Notes: a model not told the origin generated them from the sequence alone. A stretch of DNA of 63,808 nt from Acidobacteriota bacterium (GCA_021804965.1 JAJZGG010000009.1:1-63808), one strand, 5' to 3'; shown: positions 1 through 10,187, counted from the stretch's first letter. Translations and numbers: made by a program.

Positions 1-72
1 AGTGACAGATACCGGGTGTATCTTAGCGACGAGCGACGCAGAGATGGGGAAAAATGGCCCCCGTCCCTTCGG

Positions 73-173
73 GTTGCGGGGAAAATCCGGCCATACCTTC
101 GTTGTCGTCCTCACCTGTGGGGCCGCCACAGCCTTCGGACTCCGCCTCGTCTGGCCGGATTTTCCCGCGCAAC
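73..173. repeat. Long inverted repeat in the left intergenic region
   Basis: The arms at 73-93 and 152-173 are near-perfect reverse complements (about 21 of 22 positions; one extra base in the right arm). They flank a spacer of about 58 bases that itself holds a smaller hairpin (CTGTGG...CCACAG). No convincing gene covers 1-347. The structure resembles a palindromic intergenic repeat or a small non-autonomous element. No function can be assigned. Confidence 0.6.
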
Positions 174-181
174 GCCATCCA

Positions 182-206
182 CCCCAGAAGTGGGAACAGG
201 CCCTAG
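182..206 (-). repeat. Copy 1 of the TAGGGCCTGTTCCC palindromic repeat
   Basis: Read on the minus strand, this holds one complete arm (TAGGGCCTGTTCCCA), the CTTC loop and the first bases (TGGG) of the second arm, which then decays. Related copies lie at 24806-24841, 30583-30600 and 37552-37566. This is the only copy without a recognisable gene end beside it. Confidence 0.6.
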
Positions 207-347
207 GGGCCGGGCTTCCAAAAGGGGAAGCCGCGGGGAAGAAATCCCCCCGCAGGAGCAAAATCGTTGGCTGCGACCGGCTCATACACTGGATTCTGAT
301 AGGCTTCCTTTATAACGGGAAGAAAATATATCTATTCGAGATTCCGA

Positions 348-1784
348 GTGCTGTCCAGATCCCTTCGTCGTATCCTCCTTGTTCGTTCGCTTATTCCGTT
401 TTTCTTTCTGATTCCGGGTTCCTATCCGGTTGCACTGGGGCAGGCTTCGGCATCCCTTCCGGATGCTCCCCGGGTGAGCTTTCTGCATCGCCTCGGCGGT
501 TTCTATCACGCGGACTGGCAGCCTGCAACGGCTGCAGCGCCGGCGACGCCGGAGCGGCGCGGTGCACCGTCCCCGCTTGATTCGCCGCCATTCCCGGGTT
601 CGGACTGGAGCTATGGCGGATCCCCGGTGATCGGAGAGCCGGACAGCAACAGCTATCCGCTGATGACTGCCTGGCTGGGGGATGCGAAGACCTCGGCGGC
701 GCGCAGCAAGGTCTACGGCTGGGTGGAAGCGGCTGGAGATGCCAGCACGGCCGGGTTTCGCAATGATCCGATTGCCGACGATGCCTATCCGAATCGCGTG
801 CAGCTGGGGCAGGCGGTGATCTATCTGGAGCGGCTGCCGAACACGGTCCAGCAGAAGCACTTTGACTGGGGCTATCACCTGACGGCACTTTATGGCACGG
901 ATTATCGCTACACGATCGACAAGGGATATGGCTATCGGCAGTGGTATGTGGACCACCATCAGTATGGGTTTGATCCGACAATGGAGTATCTGGACCTCTA
1001 CTTTCCCAGAGTGGCGCAGGGAATGAATGTGCGTGTGGGCCGGTTCATTTCGCTGCCCGGCATCGAAGCACAACTGGCCCCGGGCAACTACATGTACAGC
1101 CATTCGCTGCTGTATTCAGTGGATCCGTTTACCGACACGGGAGCCGTGGCAACCGTGAAGTTGAGCAACCAGTGGCTGGTGCAGGCAGGTGTGACGGGCG
1201 GGCATGATGTGGCCCTGTGGACCGCCGATGCCAAGCCTTCGGCGACGGCGTGCGTGAGCTACAACACGGCCACGAGCCGGGATGATCTGTATGCCTGCGC
1301 CAATGGCATCAATGACGGAAAGTATGCCTATAACAACATGCAGCAGTACGATCTGACCTGGTATCACCGCTTCTCGCGCACGTGGCATATTGCCAGCGAG
1401 GCCTGGTACATGTATGAGCGGCAGGTGCCTGCCGTGGGCGGATCCCTGCCGTTGGAAACCGGAACCAACGGCGCATACTGTGCCTTTGGTGTGGCGCGAT
1501 GTACAGCCCCGGCGTATGCCGCGGTGAACTACGTGGAGCATGAGCTGACGGCGCATGATGCCATCGGCTTCCGCAGCGACATGCTCGACGACCAGAAGGG
1601 GCAGCGCACCGGCTATGCCACGCGCTACACGGAGAACACGCTCTCCTGGCAGCACTGGTTCGGCTCCACGGTTCAGCTGCGCCCGGAGATTCGTCTGGAC
1701 CACAGCTGGAACGGTGGTGCCTACGATCTGGGCCGCAGGGCCACGGTCTTTACCGCAGCCGGGGACGTGATTCTGCACTTCTAA
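348..1784 (+). CDS. OmpL-like outer-membrane beta-barrel porin
   Basis: This 478-residue protein has a cationic N-terminus and a hydrophobic segment (about residues 8-32), typical of a Sec signal peptide. The mature region is rich in alternating aromatic and polar strands (for example VRVGRF and YDLTWYHRFSRTWH) and ends near a terminal aromatic residue (ILHF), as expected of an outer-membrane barrel. It fits the putative beta-barrel porin-2 (OmpL-like) family, whose solutes are mostly unknown. The start is a GTG with only a weak ribosome site. A -10-like TATAAC lies at 311-316 with no clear -35 box. It stands alone ahead of mnmG. Confidence 0.75.
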   Translation: MLSRSLRRILLVRSLIPFFFLIPGSYPVALGQASASLPDAPRVSFLHRLGGFYHADWQPATAAAPATPERRGAPSPLDSPPFPGSDWSYGGSPVIGEPDSNSYPLMTAWLGDAKTSAARSKVYGWVEAAGDASTAGFRNDPIADDAYPNRVQLGQAVIYLERLPNTVQQKHFDWGYHLTALYGTDYRYTIDKGYGYRQWYVDHHQYGFDPTMEYLDLYFPRVAQGMNVRVGRFISLPGIEAQLAPGNYMYSHSLLYSVDPFTDTGAVATVKLSNQWLVQAGVTGGHDVALWTADAKPSATACVSYNTATSRDDLYACANGINDGKYAYNNMQQYDLTWYHRFSRTWHIASEAWYMYERQVPAVGGSLPLETGTNGAYCAFGVARCTAPAYAAVNYVEHELTAHDAIGFRSDMLDDQKGQRTGYATRYTENTLSWQHWFGSTVQLRPEIRLDHSWNGGAYDLGRRATVFTAAGDVILHF

Positions 1785-1880
1785 GCGCGGTGCCTTTGCT
1801 GCGGGGCGGATTCCACTGCGGCACCGTTGCAGCCTGCCGGAGTAGGCATGGGAGTGGCTTCTCCGTACAATAAAACAGGC

Positions 1881-3863
1881 ATGAGTTTCCAAGAACATTA
1901 TGATGTTGCCGTTGTGGGCGCGGGGCACGCCGGTTGCGAGGCTGCGATGGCGGCTGCGCGGTTGGGTTTGCGTACGGCGATCATCACCATGAATCTGGAC
2001 CTGATTGCACAGATGAGCTGCAATCCGGCGATTGGCGGAGTGGCCAAGGGTCACCTGGTGCGGGAGATTGACGCGCTGGGCGGCGTGATGGGCGAGGTGG
2101 CCGATGCGGTGGGGATTCAGTTCCGGCTGCTGAATACCTCGCGCGGCCCGGCGGTGTGGAGTCCGCGTGCGCAGTGCGACAAGGCGCTCTATCGGGTGAG
2201 GATGCGCGAAGTGCTGGAGGCGCAGCCCAATCTGCATATCCGGCAGGCAGAGGCTGTGGATCTGCTGCTGGAGGATGCGGCGGAGTGCGGCGATGGGCAG
2301 GGCAGACCCATGCGACGGGTGCTGGGACTGAAGCTGCGCGATGGCCGCCATCTGCATGCCCAGGCCGTGATTATCACAACGGGAACCTTTCTGAATGGGC
2401 TGATTCACTGCGGCGAGGAGCGGTATCCGGCAGGCAGAAGCGGAGAGCCGGCCAGCGTGCTGCTGGGCGAGGCGCTGCGCCGACTGGGCCTGCGCACCAC
2501 GCGGCTGAAGACGGGAACGCCGCCCCGGCTGGATGGGCGGACGATTCGCTGGGAGGCCTTCGAAGAGCAGCCCGGCGATGCTGCCCCGACACCCTTCAGC
2601 TTTCGCACCCGGCAGATTCGGCAGCCCCAGGTGAGCTGCCACATTGCCTGGACAACGCCGGAGACGATGCGGATCATTCGCGAGAACGTGGGCCGGTCTG
2701 CGATGTACTCCGGGCAGATTGAGGGCGTTGGGCCGCGATACTGCCCTTCGATTGAAGACAAGATCGTCAAGTTTCCCGACAAGGCACAACACCAGTTTTT
2801 TCTGGAGCCGGAAGGGCTTTCGACGCATGAGGTCTATGTGAATGGAATGTCCACCTCTCTGCCGATGGAGGTGCAGTGGCAGATGGTGCGCTCGATTCCG
2901 GGGCTGGAGGCAGCTGAGATGCTGCGCCCCGGCTATGCCATTGAATACGACAGCGTGGATGCGACCGAGCTGGATCGCACGCTTCAGGTGAAGTGCATTC
3001 GGGGATTGTTTCTGGCCGGGCAGATCAACGGCACCAGCGGGTACGAGGAGGCCGGTTGTCAGGGGATCATGGCCGGAATCAACGCGTCGCTGCAGGTGCA
3101 GGAGCGCGAGCCGTTTACGCTGGATCGCAGCGAGGGCTACACGGGCATCCTGATCGACGACCTGATCTCCAAGGGCACCAATGAGCCGTATCGGATGTTT
3201 ACCTCGCGGGCCGAGTTTCGGCTGCATCTGCGGATTGATAATGCGGATCGCCGCCTGACGCCGCATGCGCGTCGGCTGGGACTGATTGCCGATGAGCCAT
3301 GGCAGGAGTTTGAGCAGAAGCAGCAGCGCATGCAGCGGCTGCAACGGCTGCTGGAGACAGAAAAGCTGCAGGCCGAGCGACTGGCGGCCGTGGTGCCGGA
3401 TCTGCCGCTGAGCGCGGTGGCCGGGCAGACGTGGGCACAACTGCTGCGCCGACCGGAGATTACGATGGAGCGGATTCTGCCTGCGATTGCCGACCGGATG
3501 GGCGCCGACGAGGCGCTGGCTCCGATGCTGCATGGCGCGGAGGATGCGCTGGCCGCGATCCGCCGCAACGAGCTGCGCGCGGTGGAGACGGAGATCAAAT
3601 TCTCCGGCTATCTGGATCAGCAGCGGCGGGCGATCCAGAAGCTGAAGGATGCCGAAGCAGTATCGATTCCGGAGTGGCTGGATTACACGCGGATCAGCGG
3701 GCTCTCCCGCGAGATGCAGGAAAAGCTGGGACGTGTGCGCCCGGTAACGATTGGGCAGGCGAGCCGGATTCCCGGCGTGACCCCGGCCGCACTGGGACTG
3801 GTCCATGTCTCGATTCGCATCCAGTCTGCGCAGCGCGCCGAACAGCGTGCCGCTGCCAGCTAA
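1881..3863 (+). CDS. mnmG: tRNA uridine-5-carboxymethylaminomethyl(34) synthesis enzyme MnmG (GidA)
   Basis: This FAD-dependent cytoplasmic enzyme works with MnmE to install the cmnm5 group on the wobble uridine of certain tRNAs. The N-terminal Rossmann motif [12 protein letters not shown] is followed at once by the family signature [22 protein letters not shown]. The C-terminal part carries the DYxxI-type signature of the GidA associated domain. The length of 660 residues is slightly above the usual 620-640. I chose ATG 1881 because homology begins there. A longer in-frame ATG at 1827 would add 18 residues with no support. A TACAAT hexamer at 1866-1871 lies only 9 nt before the start. folP follows after 12 nt, so the two may be cotranscribed. 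Confidence 0.95.
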   Translation: MSFQEHYDVAVVGAGHAGCEAAMAAARLGLRTAIITMNLDLIAQMSCNPAIGGVAKGHLVREIDALGGVMGEVADAVGIQFRLLNTSRGPAVWSPRAQCDKALYRVRMREVLEAQPNLHIRQAEAVDLLLEDAAECGDGQGRPMRRVLGLKLRDGRHLHAQAVIITTGTFLNGLIHCGEERYPAGRSGEPASVLLGEALRRLGLRTTRLKTGTPPRLDGRTIRWEAFEEQPGDAAPTPFSFRTRQIRQPQVSCHIAWTTPETMRIIRENVGRSAMYSGQIEGVGPRYCPSIEDKIVKFPDKAQHQFFLEPEGLSTHEVYVNGMSTSLPMEVQWQMVRSIPGLEAAEMLRPGYAIEYDSVDATELDRTLQVKCIRGLFLAGQINGTSGYEEAGCQGIMAGINASLQVQEREPFTLDRSEGYTGILIDDLISKGTNEPYRMFTSRAEFRLHLRIDNADRRLTPHARRLGLIADEPWQEFEQKQQRMQRLQRLLETEKLQAERLAAVVPDLPLSAVAGQTWAQLLRRPEITMERILPAIADRMGADEALAPMLHGAEDALAAIRRNELRAVETEIKFSGYLDQQRRAIQKLKDAEAVSIPEWLDYTRISGLSREMQEKLGRVRPVTIGQASRIPGVTPAALGLVHVSIRIQSAQRAEQRAAAS

Positions 3864-3875
3864 AAGAGGCGATGG

Positions 3876-4814
3876 ATGAGCCAGCCCACGGAACAGACGT
3901 TTCCCCGACCGCATCATCGATGGCAGCTCCGCGGGCGTGTGCTGGAGTTGGGAGCGCGCACCGAGATCATGGGTGTGCTGAACCTGACTCCGGATTCGTT
4001 CTCCGATGGAGGACGGTTTGTGGAGCCGGAGCGTGCCGTGGAGCATGGACTTCGGATGCTGCGCCATGGAGCCTCCATTCTGGATCTGGGCGCGGAGAGC
4101 ACGCGTCCCGGTTCGCACGCCGGAGACCCGGAACACGCCACAGTGAGTGCAGCCGAGGAGCAGGATCGGCTGTTGCCGGTGCTGGGGATGCTGCGCCGCG
4201 CCCGACCGGAGGCGGTGCTGTCTGTGGATACCTACAAGGCGGCCACGGCGCGTGCGGCTTTGGAGGCCGGTGCGGACGTGATCAACGACGTGAGCGGCCT
4301 GCACTGGGACAGCGAAATGGCCTCGGTTTGCGTGGCGGCCGGATGCGGGGTGGTGCTGATGCATACGCGTGGCCGACCGGAGGAGTGGAGGCAGCAGTCG
4401 CAGCTTTCTGCCGAGGCCGTGGTGCGCATGGTGACCGAAGGACTGGAGGAGTCGCTGCGGCGGGCTCGCGAAGCCGGGATTGCGGATGAGGCTGTGGTGC
4501 TCGATCCGGGATATGGATTTGGCAAGCGGATGGAGGAAAACTTCGCACTGCTGCGCGGACAGCGCTCGTTGCTTGCCCTGGAACGGCCGCTGCTGGCAGG
4601 CCTCTCGCGCAAGTCGTTTCTGCGCCATGCGCTGGCCCGGCGTGCGGGCAGGGAAGTGGGCAGCCGCACTGCGGTTGAGCAGGCCAGTCTGGCCGGGCTG
4701 ACGGGGGCAATTCTCTGTGGGGCATCCATTCTGCGGGTGCACTCGGTGGCTGCGGCCAGCGCGGCTGCGGCGGTGGCCGATATGCTGCTGGATGCCGGTG
4801 AGACGCAGGTCTAG
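3876..4814 (+). CDS. folP: Dihydropteroate synthase
   Basis: FolP condenses para-aminobenzoate with 6-hydroxymethyl-dihydropterin pyrophosphate in folate synthesis and is the sulfonamide target. Both pterin-binding signatures are visible: MGVLNLTPDSFSDGG near residue 32 and LDLGAESTRPG near residue 70. VLDPGYGFGKRMEEN and the C-terminal SRKSF motif also match. The 312 residues fit a full-length enzyme with a short N-terminal extension. It starts 12 nt after mnmG behind an AGAGG ribosome site and probably shares its transcript. No other folate gene is adjacent. Confidence 0.95.
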   Translation: MSQPTEQTFPRPHHRWQLRGRVLELGARTEIMGVLNLTPDSFSDGGRFVEPERAVEHGLRMLRHGASILDLGAESTRPGSHAGDPEHATVSAAEEQDRLLPVLGMLRRARPEAVLSVDTYKAATARAALEAGADVINDVSGLHWDSEMASVCVAAGCGVVLMHTRGRPEEWRQQSQLSAEAVVRMVTEGLEESLRRAREAGIADEAVVLDPGYGFGKRMEENFALLRGQRSLLALERPLLAGLSRKSFLRHALARRAGREVGSRTAVEQASLAGLTGAILCGASILRVHSVAAASAAAAVADMLLDAGETQV

Positions 4815-4844
4815 CAGCGCAGAATTCGTATACTGAGGGTACCG

Positions 4845-6059
4845 ATGTCACGAATGACTGCCCCCACGCGGAGCTCCGGCGGACTGTCCAATCTTGCGCT
4901 GAATGCCCGCATCTTCTCCTTCGTTGTCTACAGCCTGATCTGCTACACGACGATTGGCATGCAGCTGGCTGTGCTGCCCGGCTATGTGCATCTGCGGCTG
5001 GGTTACAGCACGATGCTGGCCGGGCTGGTGGTGAGCTTGGAGTATGTGGCAACGGTGCTGACCAGACCCTGGGCCGGGATGATCATTGACCGGCGCGGAG
5101 CACGGTTTGCCGTGAGTTCCGGGCTGTTGCTGTGCGGCTTGAGCGGCGTGCTGATGGTGGCCAGTGCAGCGCTGCTGCATCGGCATCTGGTGGGGATTGC
5201 GCTGTTGTTTGCTGCGCGGCTTGCGCTGGGCGCCAGCGAAAGCCTGGTGGGAACGGGCGCAACGATATGGGGGATCTGGGGCGCCGGAGTGGAGAATACG
5301 GCGGCGGTGATCTCCTGGAACGGGATCTGCACCTACGGCGGCGTGGCCCTGGGTGCTCCGCTTGGCGTGGGCCTGCTCACCTTCCTGGGCTATCGGTGGG
5401 TGGGGATTGCCATTGCGGCGATGGGTTTTGTGCCGCTGGTGATGGCCCTGCGCCAGCAGGCGGCACCGATTGTGCATGGAGAAAAACTGCCCTATCACCA
5501 CGTCTTCCGGCGAGTGGCAATGCAGGGAACCGGGCTGGGCCTGGGCAGCATTGGCTTTGGCGTGCTGGCCACCTTCATTACGCTGGATTTTGCGCACCGG
5601 CACTGGTCGGGCGCAGCCTTTGCCCTCACGCTGTTTGGCGCGCTGTTTATCAGCGCGCGCCTGCTCTTTGCCGGATGGATCAACCGGGTGGGCGGATATC
5701 GCGTGGCCACAGTCTGTTTTCTGCTGGAATCCCTGGGCCTGTGCCTGCTGTGGAGTGCGCAGACGCGCGTGGCGGCCTATGCCGGGGCGGCACTGACCGG
5801 CTTTGGTTTTTCGCTGGTCTTCCCGGCGCTGGGCGTGGAGGCGGTGCGCCCGATTCCGCCTCAGGACAAAGGCACGGCTCTGGCCGCCTACGGGGTCTTC
5901 ATGGACTTTGCCATGATGATCACCGGACCGGTGGCCGGAGCCATCATTGGCGGCTGGGGATTTCCTGCCATGTATCTGTTTGCCGCAGCTGCAGTGGTGC
6001 TGGGGCTGCTGTTGAGCGCCTGGCTGGCCAGCCGGCGGACAGCGGCAGCAAGCCTATAG
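4845..6059 (+). CDS. MFS transporter of the YfcJ/YhhS type
   Basis: This 404-residue inner-membrane protein has about 12 hydrophobic segments and the MFS loop motif (RPWAGMIIDRRGARF) between TM2 and TM3. The pattern resembles the YfcJ/YhhS drug- or sugar-efflux branch. The substrate cannot be read from sequence. A TATACT hexamer at 4829-4834 lies 10 nt before ATG, suggesting its own promoter with a very short leader. The gene runs into the convergent metallophosphoesterase, whose 3' end overlaps by 6 nt. Confidence 0.8.
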   Translation: MSRMTAPTRSSGGLSNLALNARIFSFVVYSLICYTTIGMQLAVLPGYVHLRLGYSTMLAGLVVSLEYVATVLTRPWAGMIIDRRGARFAVSSGLLLCGLSGVLMVASAALLHRHLVGIALLFAARLALGASESLVGTGATIWGIWGAGVENTAAVISWNGICTYGGVALGAPLGVGLLTFLGYRWVGIAIAAMGFVPLVMALRQQAAPIVHGEKLPYHHVFRRVAMQGTGLGLGSIGFGVLATFITLDFAHRHWSGAAFALTLFGALFISARLLFAGWINRVGGYRVATVCFLLESLGLCLLWSAQTRVAAYAGAALTGFGFSLVFPALGVEAVRPIPPQDKGTALAAYGVFMDFAMMITGPVAGAIIGGWGFPAMYLFAAAAVVLGLLLSAWLASRRTAAASL

Positions 6060-6953
6060 GGCAGGTGCGCTGAGCAGGGTGATTTCGGTGATCTCCGGTG
6101 GGCAGTCAAAACGGAAGGGAACGCCGACTGTGCCCAGGCCGCGGTTGACGTAGAGATGCATCTGGCCGACGGTGTACAGCCCCTGCGGGAAAAGTTTGCC
6201 CTTGGGTGGCAAGGTGAGCGCACCGACAAAGGGCAGACGTACCTGTCCGCCGTGGGTGTGGCCGCTGAGCATCAGGCGCACGTTGGCTGCAGCAGGATGG
6301 CGGGCGATGATCACGGCAGGATCCGGCTCATGCCCCAGCAGTAGGATGGGCTCCTGCGGCAGATTGCGGATCGAAGGCGGAATGGTCTTCTCCAGATTAG
6401 GGCGCCCGGAAAGCATGTCATCAATGCCGGCAAGCCAGAAGCGGGCTCCATCGCGCTCGATGGGTACGGACTGGTTGCGCAGGACCGGTATGCCGTGCGC
6501 GGCCAAAGCCTGCACCACGGCCTGCGGGGCAACCTGCGCATCGTGATTGCCGAGAATGCCGTAGCGGATGCGGCAGCGCAGTCCGGAGAGGATGGATGCG
6601 CAGGTCTCCATGGCTTCGGCAGGGAACCTGTTTCCGCCTTCCGAGGTGGTGATGAAATCTCCGGTCAGCATGACGGCATCCGGCTGCATGCGATTGACCT
6701 GATCGACGGCGTGGCGAAGGAAGAATGGCTCGGTCCAGTTTTCCAGATGAATGTCGCTGATCTGCGCCAGACGAAAGCCGTGGAACTGGGAGCGCAGGCC
6801 GGCGATGGGGATGGAGATCTGGCGGTGCTCCAGCCAGTGCCGCTCAATTTCCCCGGCATAGAGCGCCAGCGCAGCGGCACCCAGCGCGGAGCCCTTTAGC
6901 AGATCCCGGCGCGACCATGCCCTGCGGGGACGTTCAGATTGCGATTCCATCAT
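6054..6953 (-). CDS. Secreted metallophosphoesterase of the YkuE/YaeI type
   Basis: The 299-residue protein carries a twin-arginine-like signal (SRRDLLKGSALGAAAL) and then the calcineurin-like phosphoesterase metal motifs: ISDIHLENW, GDFI, GNHD, LLGHEPD and SGHTHGGQ. Family members use two metal ions to hydrolyse phosphoesters, sometimes UDP-diacylglucosamine-like lipids; the substrate here is unknown. I chose ATG 6953 because GAAAGG lies 8 nt upstream and the Tat motif follows directly. Longer in-frame starts would run into the rpsA terminator hairpin. The 3' end overlaps the convergent MFS gene by 6 nt. Confidence 0.85.
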   Translation of the reverse strand: MMESQSERPRRAWSRRDLLKGSALGAAALALYAGEIERHWLEHRQISIPIAGLRSQFHGFRLAQISDIHLENWTEPFFLRHAVDQVNRMQPDAVMLTGDFITTSEGGNRFPAEAMETCASILSGLRCRIRYGILGNHDAQVAPQAVVQALAAHGIPVLRNQSVPIERDGARFWLAGIDDMLSGRPNLEKTIPPSIRNLPQEPILLLGHEPDPAVIIARHPAAANVRLMLSGHTHGGQVRLPFVGALTLPPKGKLFPQGLYTVGQMHLYVNRGLGTVGVPFRFDCPPEITEITLLSAPAL

Positions 6954-7006
6954 CGGCTGAGCCTTTCGCGGGCTGGACTGCATCGGTGGAAACTGCTGCT
7001 GAGACA

Positions 7007-7032
7007 GAAAGGACCGCCGGATGGCGGTCCTT
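7007..7032 (-). terminator. Rho-independent terminator of rpsA
   Basis: On the minus strand an 8-bp perfect stem (GGACCGCC/GGCGGTCC) with a 4-base loop is followed by TTTCT. It lies 25 nt after the rpsA stop codon and before the metallophosphoesterase start. Confidence 0.75.
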
Positions 7033-7056
7033 GTCTGCAGGGAGATGTCCCCGGTG

Positions 7057-9000
7057 TTAGCGGCGGAATTTGGACCAGTTGACCAGATCGCCAAGGGTGG
7101 TGGTGGAACTGGAAGAGGAAGAGCTTGTGGGAGCCTTGTAGCTCTCCACTTCGCTGCGGCTGGCTTCCTCGCCCACGGCGCGAATGCTCAATCCGACCTT
7201 CTTTTCGTCCACGCTCATCTTGATGATCTTGAAGTCGTGCTCCTGACCCTGCTCCAGCGTCAGTGCATGCCCCTCGGCATCCACTGCTTCTGAAACGTGG
7301 CACAGGCCCTCGACTCCCTCCGCGATTTCCACAAAGGCTCCGAACTGCGCCGTGCGCAGAACCTTGCCGTGGACCACATCGCCGACGCGATGCTGGCGGA
7401 AGAAGGTCTCCCAGACGTCCGGCTGCAGCTGCTTGATGCCCAGCGAGAGACGGCGATTCTCCGGCTCCACGCCCAGCACCACAGCCTTGACCTTTTCGCC
7501 CTTCTTGAGCACTTCCGAAGGATGCTTGATCCGCTTGGTCCAGCTCAGGTTCGAGACATGCACCAGACCGTCGATGCCGTCCTCGATTTCAATGAATGCA
7601 CCGAAGTCGGTCAGATTGCGGACGCGCCCTTCGACTTCCGTGCCGGACGGGTAGCGCTCGGTCAGGTTCTCCCACGGATTCTGCTGGAGCTGCTTCATGC
7701 CCAGGGAAATCCGACGGTCGGAGGGATTGACGGCCAGTACGATGGCTTCCACCTGATCGCCCGGCTTGACCAGCTTGCTCGGATGCTTCATCCGCTTGGA
7801 CCAGGTCATTTCGGAGACGTGAACCAGTCCCTCGATGCCCTGCTCCAGCTCAATGAACGCACCGTAGTCGGTGACGGAAAGCACGCGACCCTGAACGTGT
7901 GCTCCCACCGGATAGCGCTCGACGGCATCCAGCCACGGATCGGGCGTGAGCTGCTTGAAGCCGAGCGAGACGCGCTGCTTCTCGCGATCGAACTTCAGCA
8001 CCTGCACCTGGATCTCGTCGCCCACATTGACCAGATCGCGGGGGTGCGTCAGGCGGCCCCAGCTCATGTCCGTGATGTGGAGCAGGCCATCAATGCCGCC
8101 CAGATCCACAAACGCGCCGTAGTCGGTCAGGTTCTTCACCGAGCCGGTCAGGATGGCGCCTTCGCTCAGGTGCTGCAGCGTCTCTTCCTTGCGGGAGTTC
8201 TGCTCTTCTTCCAGCAGTTCCTTGCGGCTGACCACGACGTTGCCGCGCTTCTTGTTCAGCTTGATGACGCGAACCTGAATCTGCTGACCCAGGTAGCCGT
8301 CCAGATTGCGGACGGGGCGAATCTCCAGCTGGGAGCCGGGCAGGAATGCCTTCAGACCGATATCCACCGTCAGACCGCCCTTGACGCGGCCGACCACCGT
8401 ACCCATGACTGCAATCTTCTCGTTGGCAGCCTTCTCAATGTCATCCCAAACGCGAAGGCGCTGTGCCTTCTCGTAGCTGACCAGATAGCCGCCCTCGGGC
8501 TCTTCGCGCTCAATCACCACATCGATCATGTCGCCGGCCTGGAACTTCGGCTGGCCATTGTGATCGAGGATCTGTTCGATCGGCAGCAGACCGTCGGACT
8601 TCAGTCCAACGTTGATGACGGCGTGCTTCTCGGTGAGGTTTGCGATCTTGCCGGTGACGACGCTGTCGCCGTAGGCCTCGACGGCAGCTGCTTCCGCAGC
8701 CTGCTCGCGCTCGTAGGCTTCCAGGGCGGCAGCAAAGTCGGTGCCCGATTCGATGTCCGCATCGAAGGCCACGTAGGCTGCAGCCTGCTCGGTGGCGGCA
8801 GTTGCCTGCTCCACGTGGGCTACTGCTGCGGCAACTTCGGCAGCCTGAGGCTGCTCGGGTTCAGCATTTGCAGAGATTTCCGGGTGAAGGGTGGGTTCAG
8901 ACGACGGTGTGGACTGCTCCGCCGCAGGCTCAAGCTCAGGGGTTTCCAATTCGGTATTCAGGGGTTTGCTCTCGGTTTCAAGATTGAGGACGTCTGCCAT
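7057..9000 (-). CDS. rpsA: 30S ribosomal protein S1
   Basis: S1 helps mRNA bind and unfold on the 30S subunit. Six S1 RNA-binding repeats are visible from about residue 112 to 620. Repeats 3 to 6 share the DYGAFVDL...GLLH(I/V)S signature, and repeats 1 and 2 are the divergent ribosome-binding type. The 647 residues exceed the usual 550-570 because of an Ala/Glu/Pro-rich, low-complexity N-terminal extension of about 105 residues. The C-terminus has a serine run. The gene is monocistronic, with a promoter at 9270-9299 and a terminator at 7007-7032. Confidence 0.95.
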   Translation of the reverse strand: MADVLNLETESKPLNTELETPELEPAAEQSTPSSEPTLHPEISANAEPEQPQAAEVAAAVAHVEQATAATEQAAAYVAFDADIESGTDFAAALEAYEREQAAEAAAVEAYGDSVVTGKIANLTEKHAVINVGLKSDGLLPIEQILDHNGQPKFQAGDMIDVVIEREEPEGGYLVSYEKAQRLRVWDDIEKAANEKIAVMGTVVGRVKGGLTVDIGLKAFLPGSQLEIRPVRNLDGYLGQQIQVRVIKLNKKRGNVVVSRKELLEEEQNSRKEETLQHLSEGAILTGSVKNLTDYGAFVDLGGIDGLLHITDMSWGRLTHPRDLVNVGDEIQVQVLKFDREKQRVSLGFKQLTPDPWLDAVERYPVGAHVQGRVLSVTDYGAFIELEQGIEGLVHVSEMTWSKRMKHPSKLVKPGDQVEAIVLAVNPSDRRISLGMKQLQQNPWENLTERYPSGTEVEGRVRNLTDFGAFIEIEDGIDGLVHVSNLSWTKRIKHPSEVLKKGEKVKAVVLGVEPENRRLSLGIKQLQPDVWETFFRQHRVGDVVHGKVLRTAQFGAFVEIAEGVEGLCHVSEAVDAEGHALTLEQGQEHDFKIIKMSVDEKKVGLSIRAVGEEASRSEVESYKAPTSSSSSSSTTTLGDLVNWSKFRR

Positions 9001-9269
9001 GACTGCCAGCTCCGGATTTCAATTCCCCACACGGGCCGTTTCCGGTGCCGAATGAAGGACACAGGCGAGTCTCCAGTACTGCTGGCTCTGAAGGCCGTTC
9101 TGCCAAGCTGTTTGCGTCCGGACTGCTTTACCGTGTATCTTCGCTTTTCATCAAGCGGCAACCCGGCGGAAACCGGTGTGTTGCCATGGTGCCAAGCGAA
9201 GGACGTCGAGAACATCTTCTGCAACAGCTTCGTCTGCACGCTGAAATCCGGGCGTACAGATACACCTTT

Positions 9270-9299
9270 ATCGTAGCAACGCGTTGCAGGCAGCGTCAA
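9270..9299 (-). promoter_or_regulatory. Sigma-70-type promoter for rpsA
   Basis: On the minus strand TTGACG and TACGAT are separated by 18 nt, a good match to the housekeeping consensus. The predicted transcript would have a leader of about 260 nt before the rpsA ATG, long enough for S1 autoregulation. The rest of 9001-9508 shows no gene. Confidence 0.6.
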
Positions 9300-9508
9300 T
9301 CAATACGCGCACAATCCGCAGGGCTTTGCAACGGAAGATTGACACAACTGCCCTATTTTTGGGGCATATGCGAGACTCCCTTCACATGCCGACTCCTCGC
9401 GGCGCGAGCCCGTCGACAGAATCGCCGCGAATGCGGGTGGCAGCTGCACCGTGAGACAAGCGCTCTGTCCGTCAACCTGCCGCCGATGAAACCCATATAC
9501 TGACCAGC

Positions 9509-10075
9509 ATGGACTACCTTTGGACGCCGTGGCGGTATCAGTATGTGACGGGTACGCAGGGTGAGGCGCGGAAGGGCGTTCCGGCGGCGCTGTCGGCCTG
9601 GCCGGGAGATCACGGCTGCGTGTTCTGCAATCTGGTGGCTGCGGCCAGCCATGCAGCGCAATGCGGGATGGCGGCTGAGGAGGCGGATCAGGCTGCGCTG
9701 CTGGTCCATCGCGGGCGGGAGTGTTTTGTCTGCTTGAATGCGTTTCCCTACACCTCGGGCCACTTGATGATCATTCCGTACGCGCACCAGGCCAGTTTTG
9801 CGGCGCTGCCAGCGAGCACGGCGCACGAGATGAGCGATCTGGCGCAGCAGGTGGAGCAGATTTTTGCGCGGCTCTATCGTCCGCACGGCGTGAATATGGG
9901 CATGAATCTGGGTGAGGCGGCCGGTGCAGGCGTGGCCGGGCATCTGCATCTGCATGTGTTGCCGCGGTGGACCGGCGATACGAATTTTATGACGACGCTG
10001 GCCGAGACCCGCATTCTGCCCGAGGATCTGAAGACGACCTGCCAGCGGATTCGCGCAGAATTTGCCGTCATATAG
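9509..10075 (+). CDS. HIT-family nucleotide hydrolase/phosphorylase, Ap4A phosphorylase-like
   Basis: This 188-residue protein has the histidine-triad motif GHLHLHVLPRW near the C-terminal third and an FCNL zinc-type motif near the N-terminus. The opening MDYLWTPWRYQY is typical of the diadenosine-tetraphosphate phosphorylase-like branch. Such enzymes split Ap4A or AMP-linked substrates in the cytoplasm. A TATACT hexamer ends 7 nt before the ATG and there is no Shine-Dalgarno sequence, so the mRNA may be leaderless. It is divergent from rpsA. A second, shorter HIT protein is at 48120. Confidence 0.88.
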   Translation: MDYLWTPWRYQYVTGTQGEARKGVPAALSAWPGDHGCVFCNLVAAASHAAQCGMAAEEADQAALLVHRGRECFVCLNAFPYTSGHLMIIPYAHQASFAALPASTAHEMSDLAQQVEQIFARLYRPHGVNMGMNLGEAAGAGVAGHLHLHVLPRWTGDTNFMTTLAETRILPEDLKTTCQRIRAEFAVI

Positions 10076-10158
10076 GGGAATGTGGGTCGGTGAGGGGCGG
10101 AAAGAGTCGATCGCTCCGATAAAAATCGCTTATCCGGATGCGGCAAAATAAATTTTTA

Positions 10159-10187
10159 TTGAACACATGGGAAATTTGTTGCAAAAT
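10159..10187 (+). promoter_or_regulatory. Possible promoter for the large TonB receptor
   Basis: TTGAAC and CAAAAT are spaced by 17 nt inside a markedly AT-rich stretch (10120-10190), in otherwise GC-rich DNA. The leader to the GTG start would be about 140 nt. Confidence 0.45.

Noticed and set aside
2-580. Coding gene at the left edge
   Set aside because: The frame crosses the inverted repeats and the start of the porin in another frame; its composition is not protein-like.
1116-4742. A 1208-codon open frame on the minus strand
   Set aside because: It lies antisense to mnmG and folP, has Arg/His/Gln-rich composition with no domain, and is a mirror frame of GC-rich coding DNA.
7297-9276. A 659-codon plus-strand frame
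   Set aside because: It is antisense to rpsA, which has clear S1 repeats, and its Leu/Gln/His/Asp composition is typical of a shadow frame.
9339-9370. TTGACA-based promoter for the HIT gene
   Set aside because: The only -10-like sequence (CATATG) is 20 nt away. The TATACT hexamer right before the gene is a better candidate.
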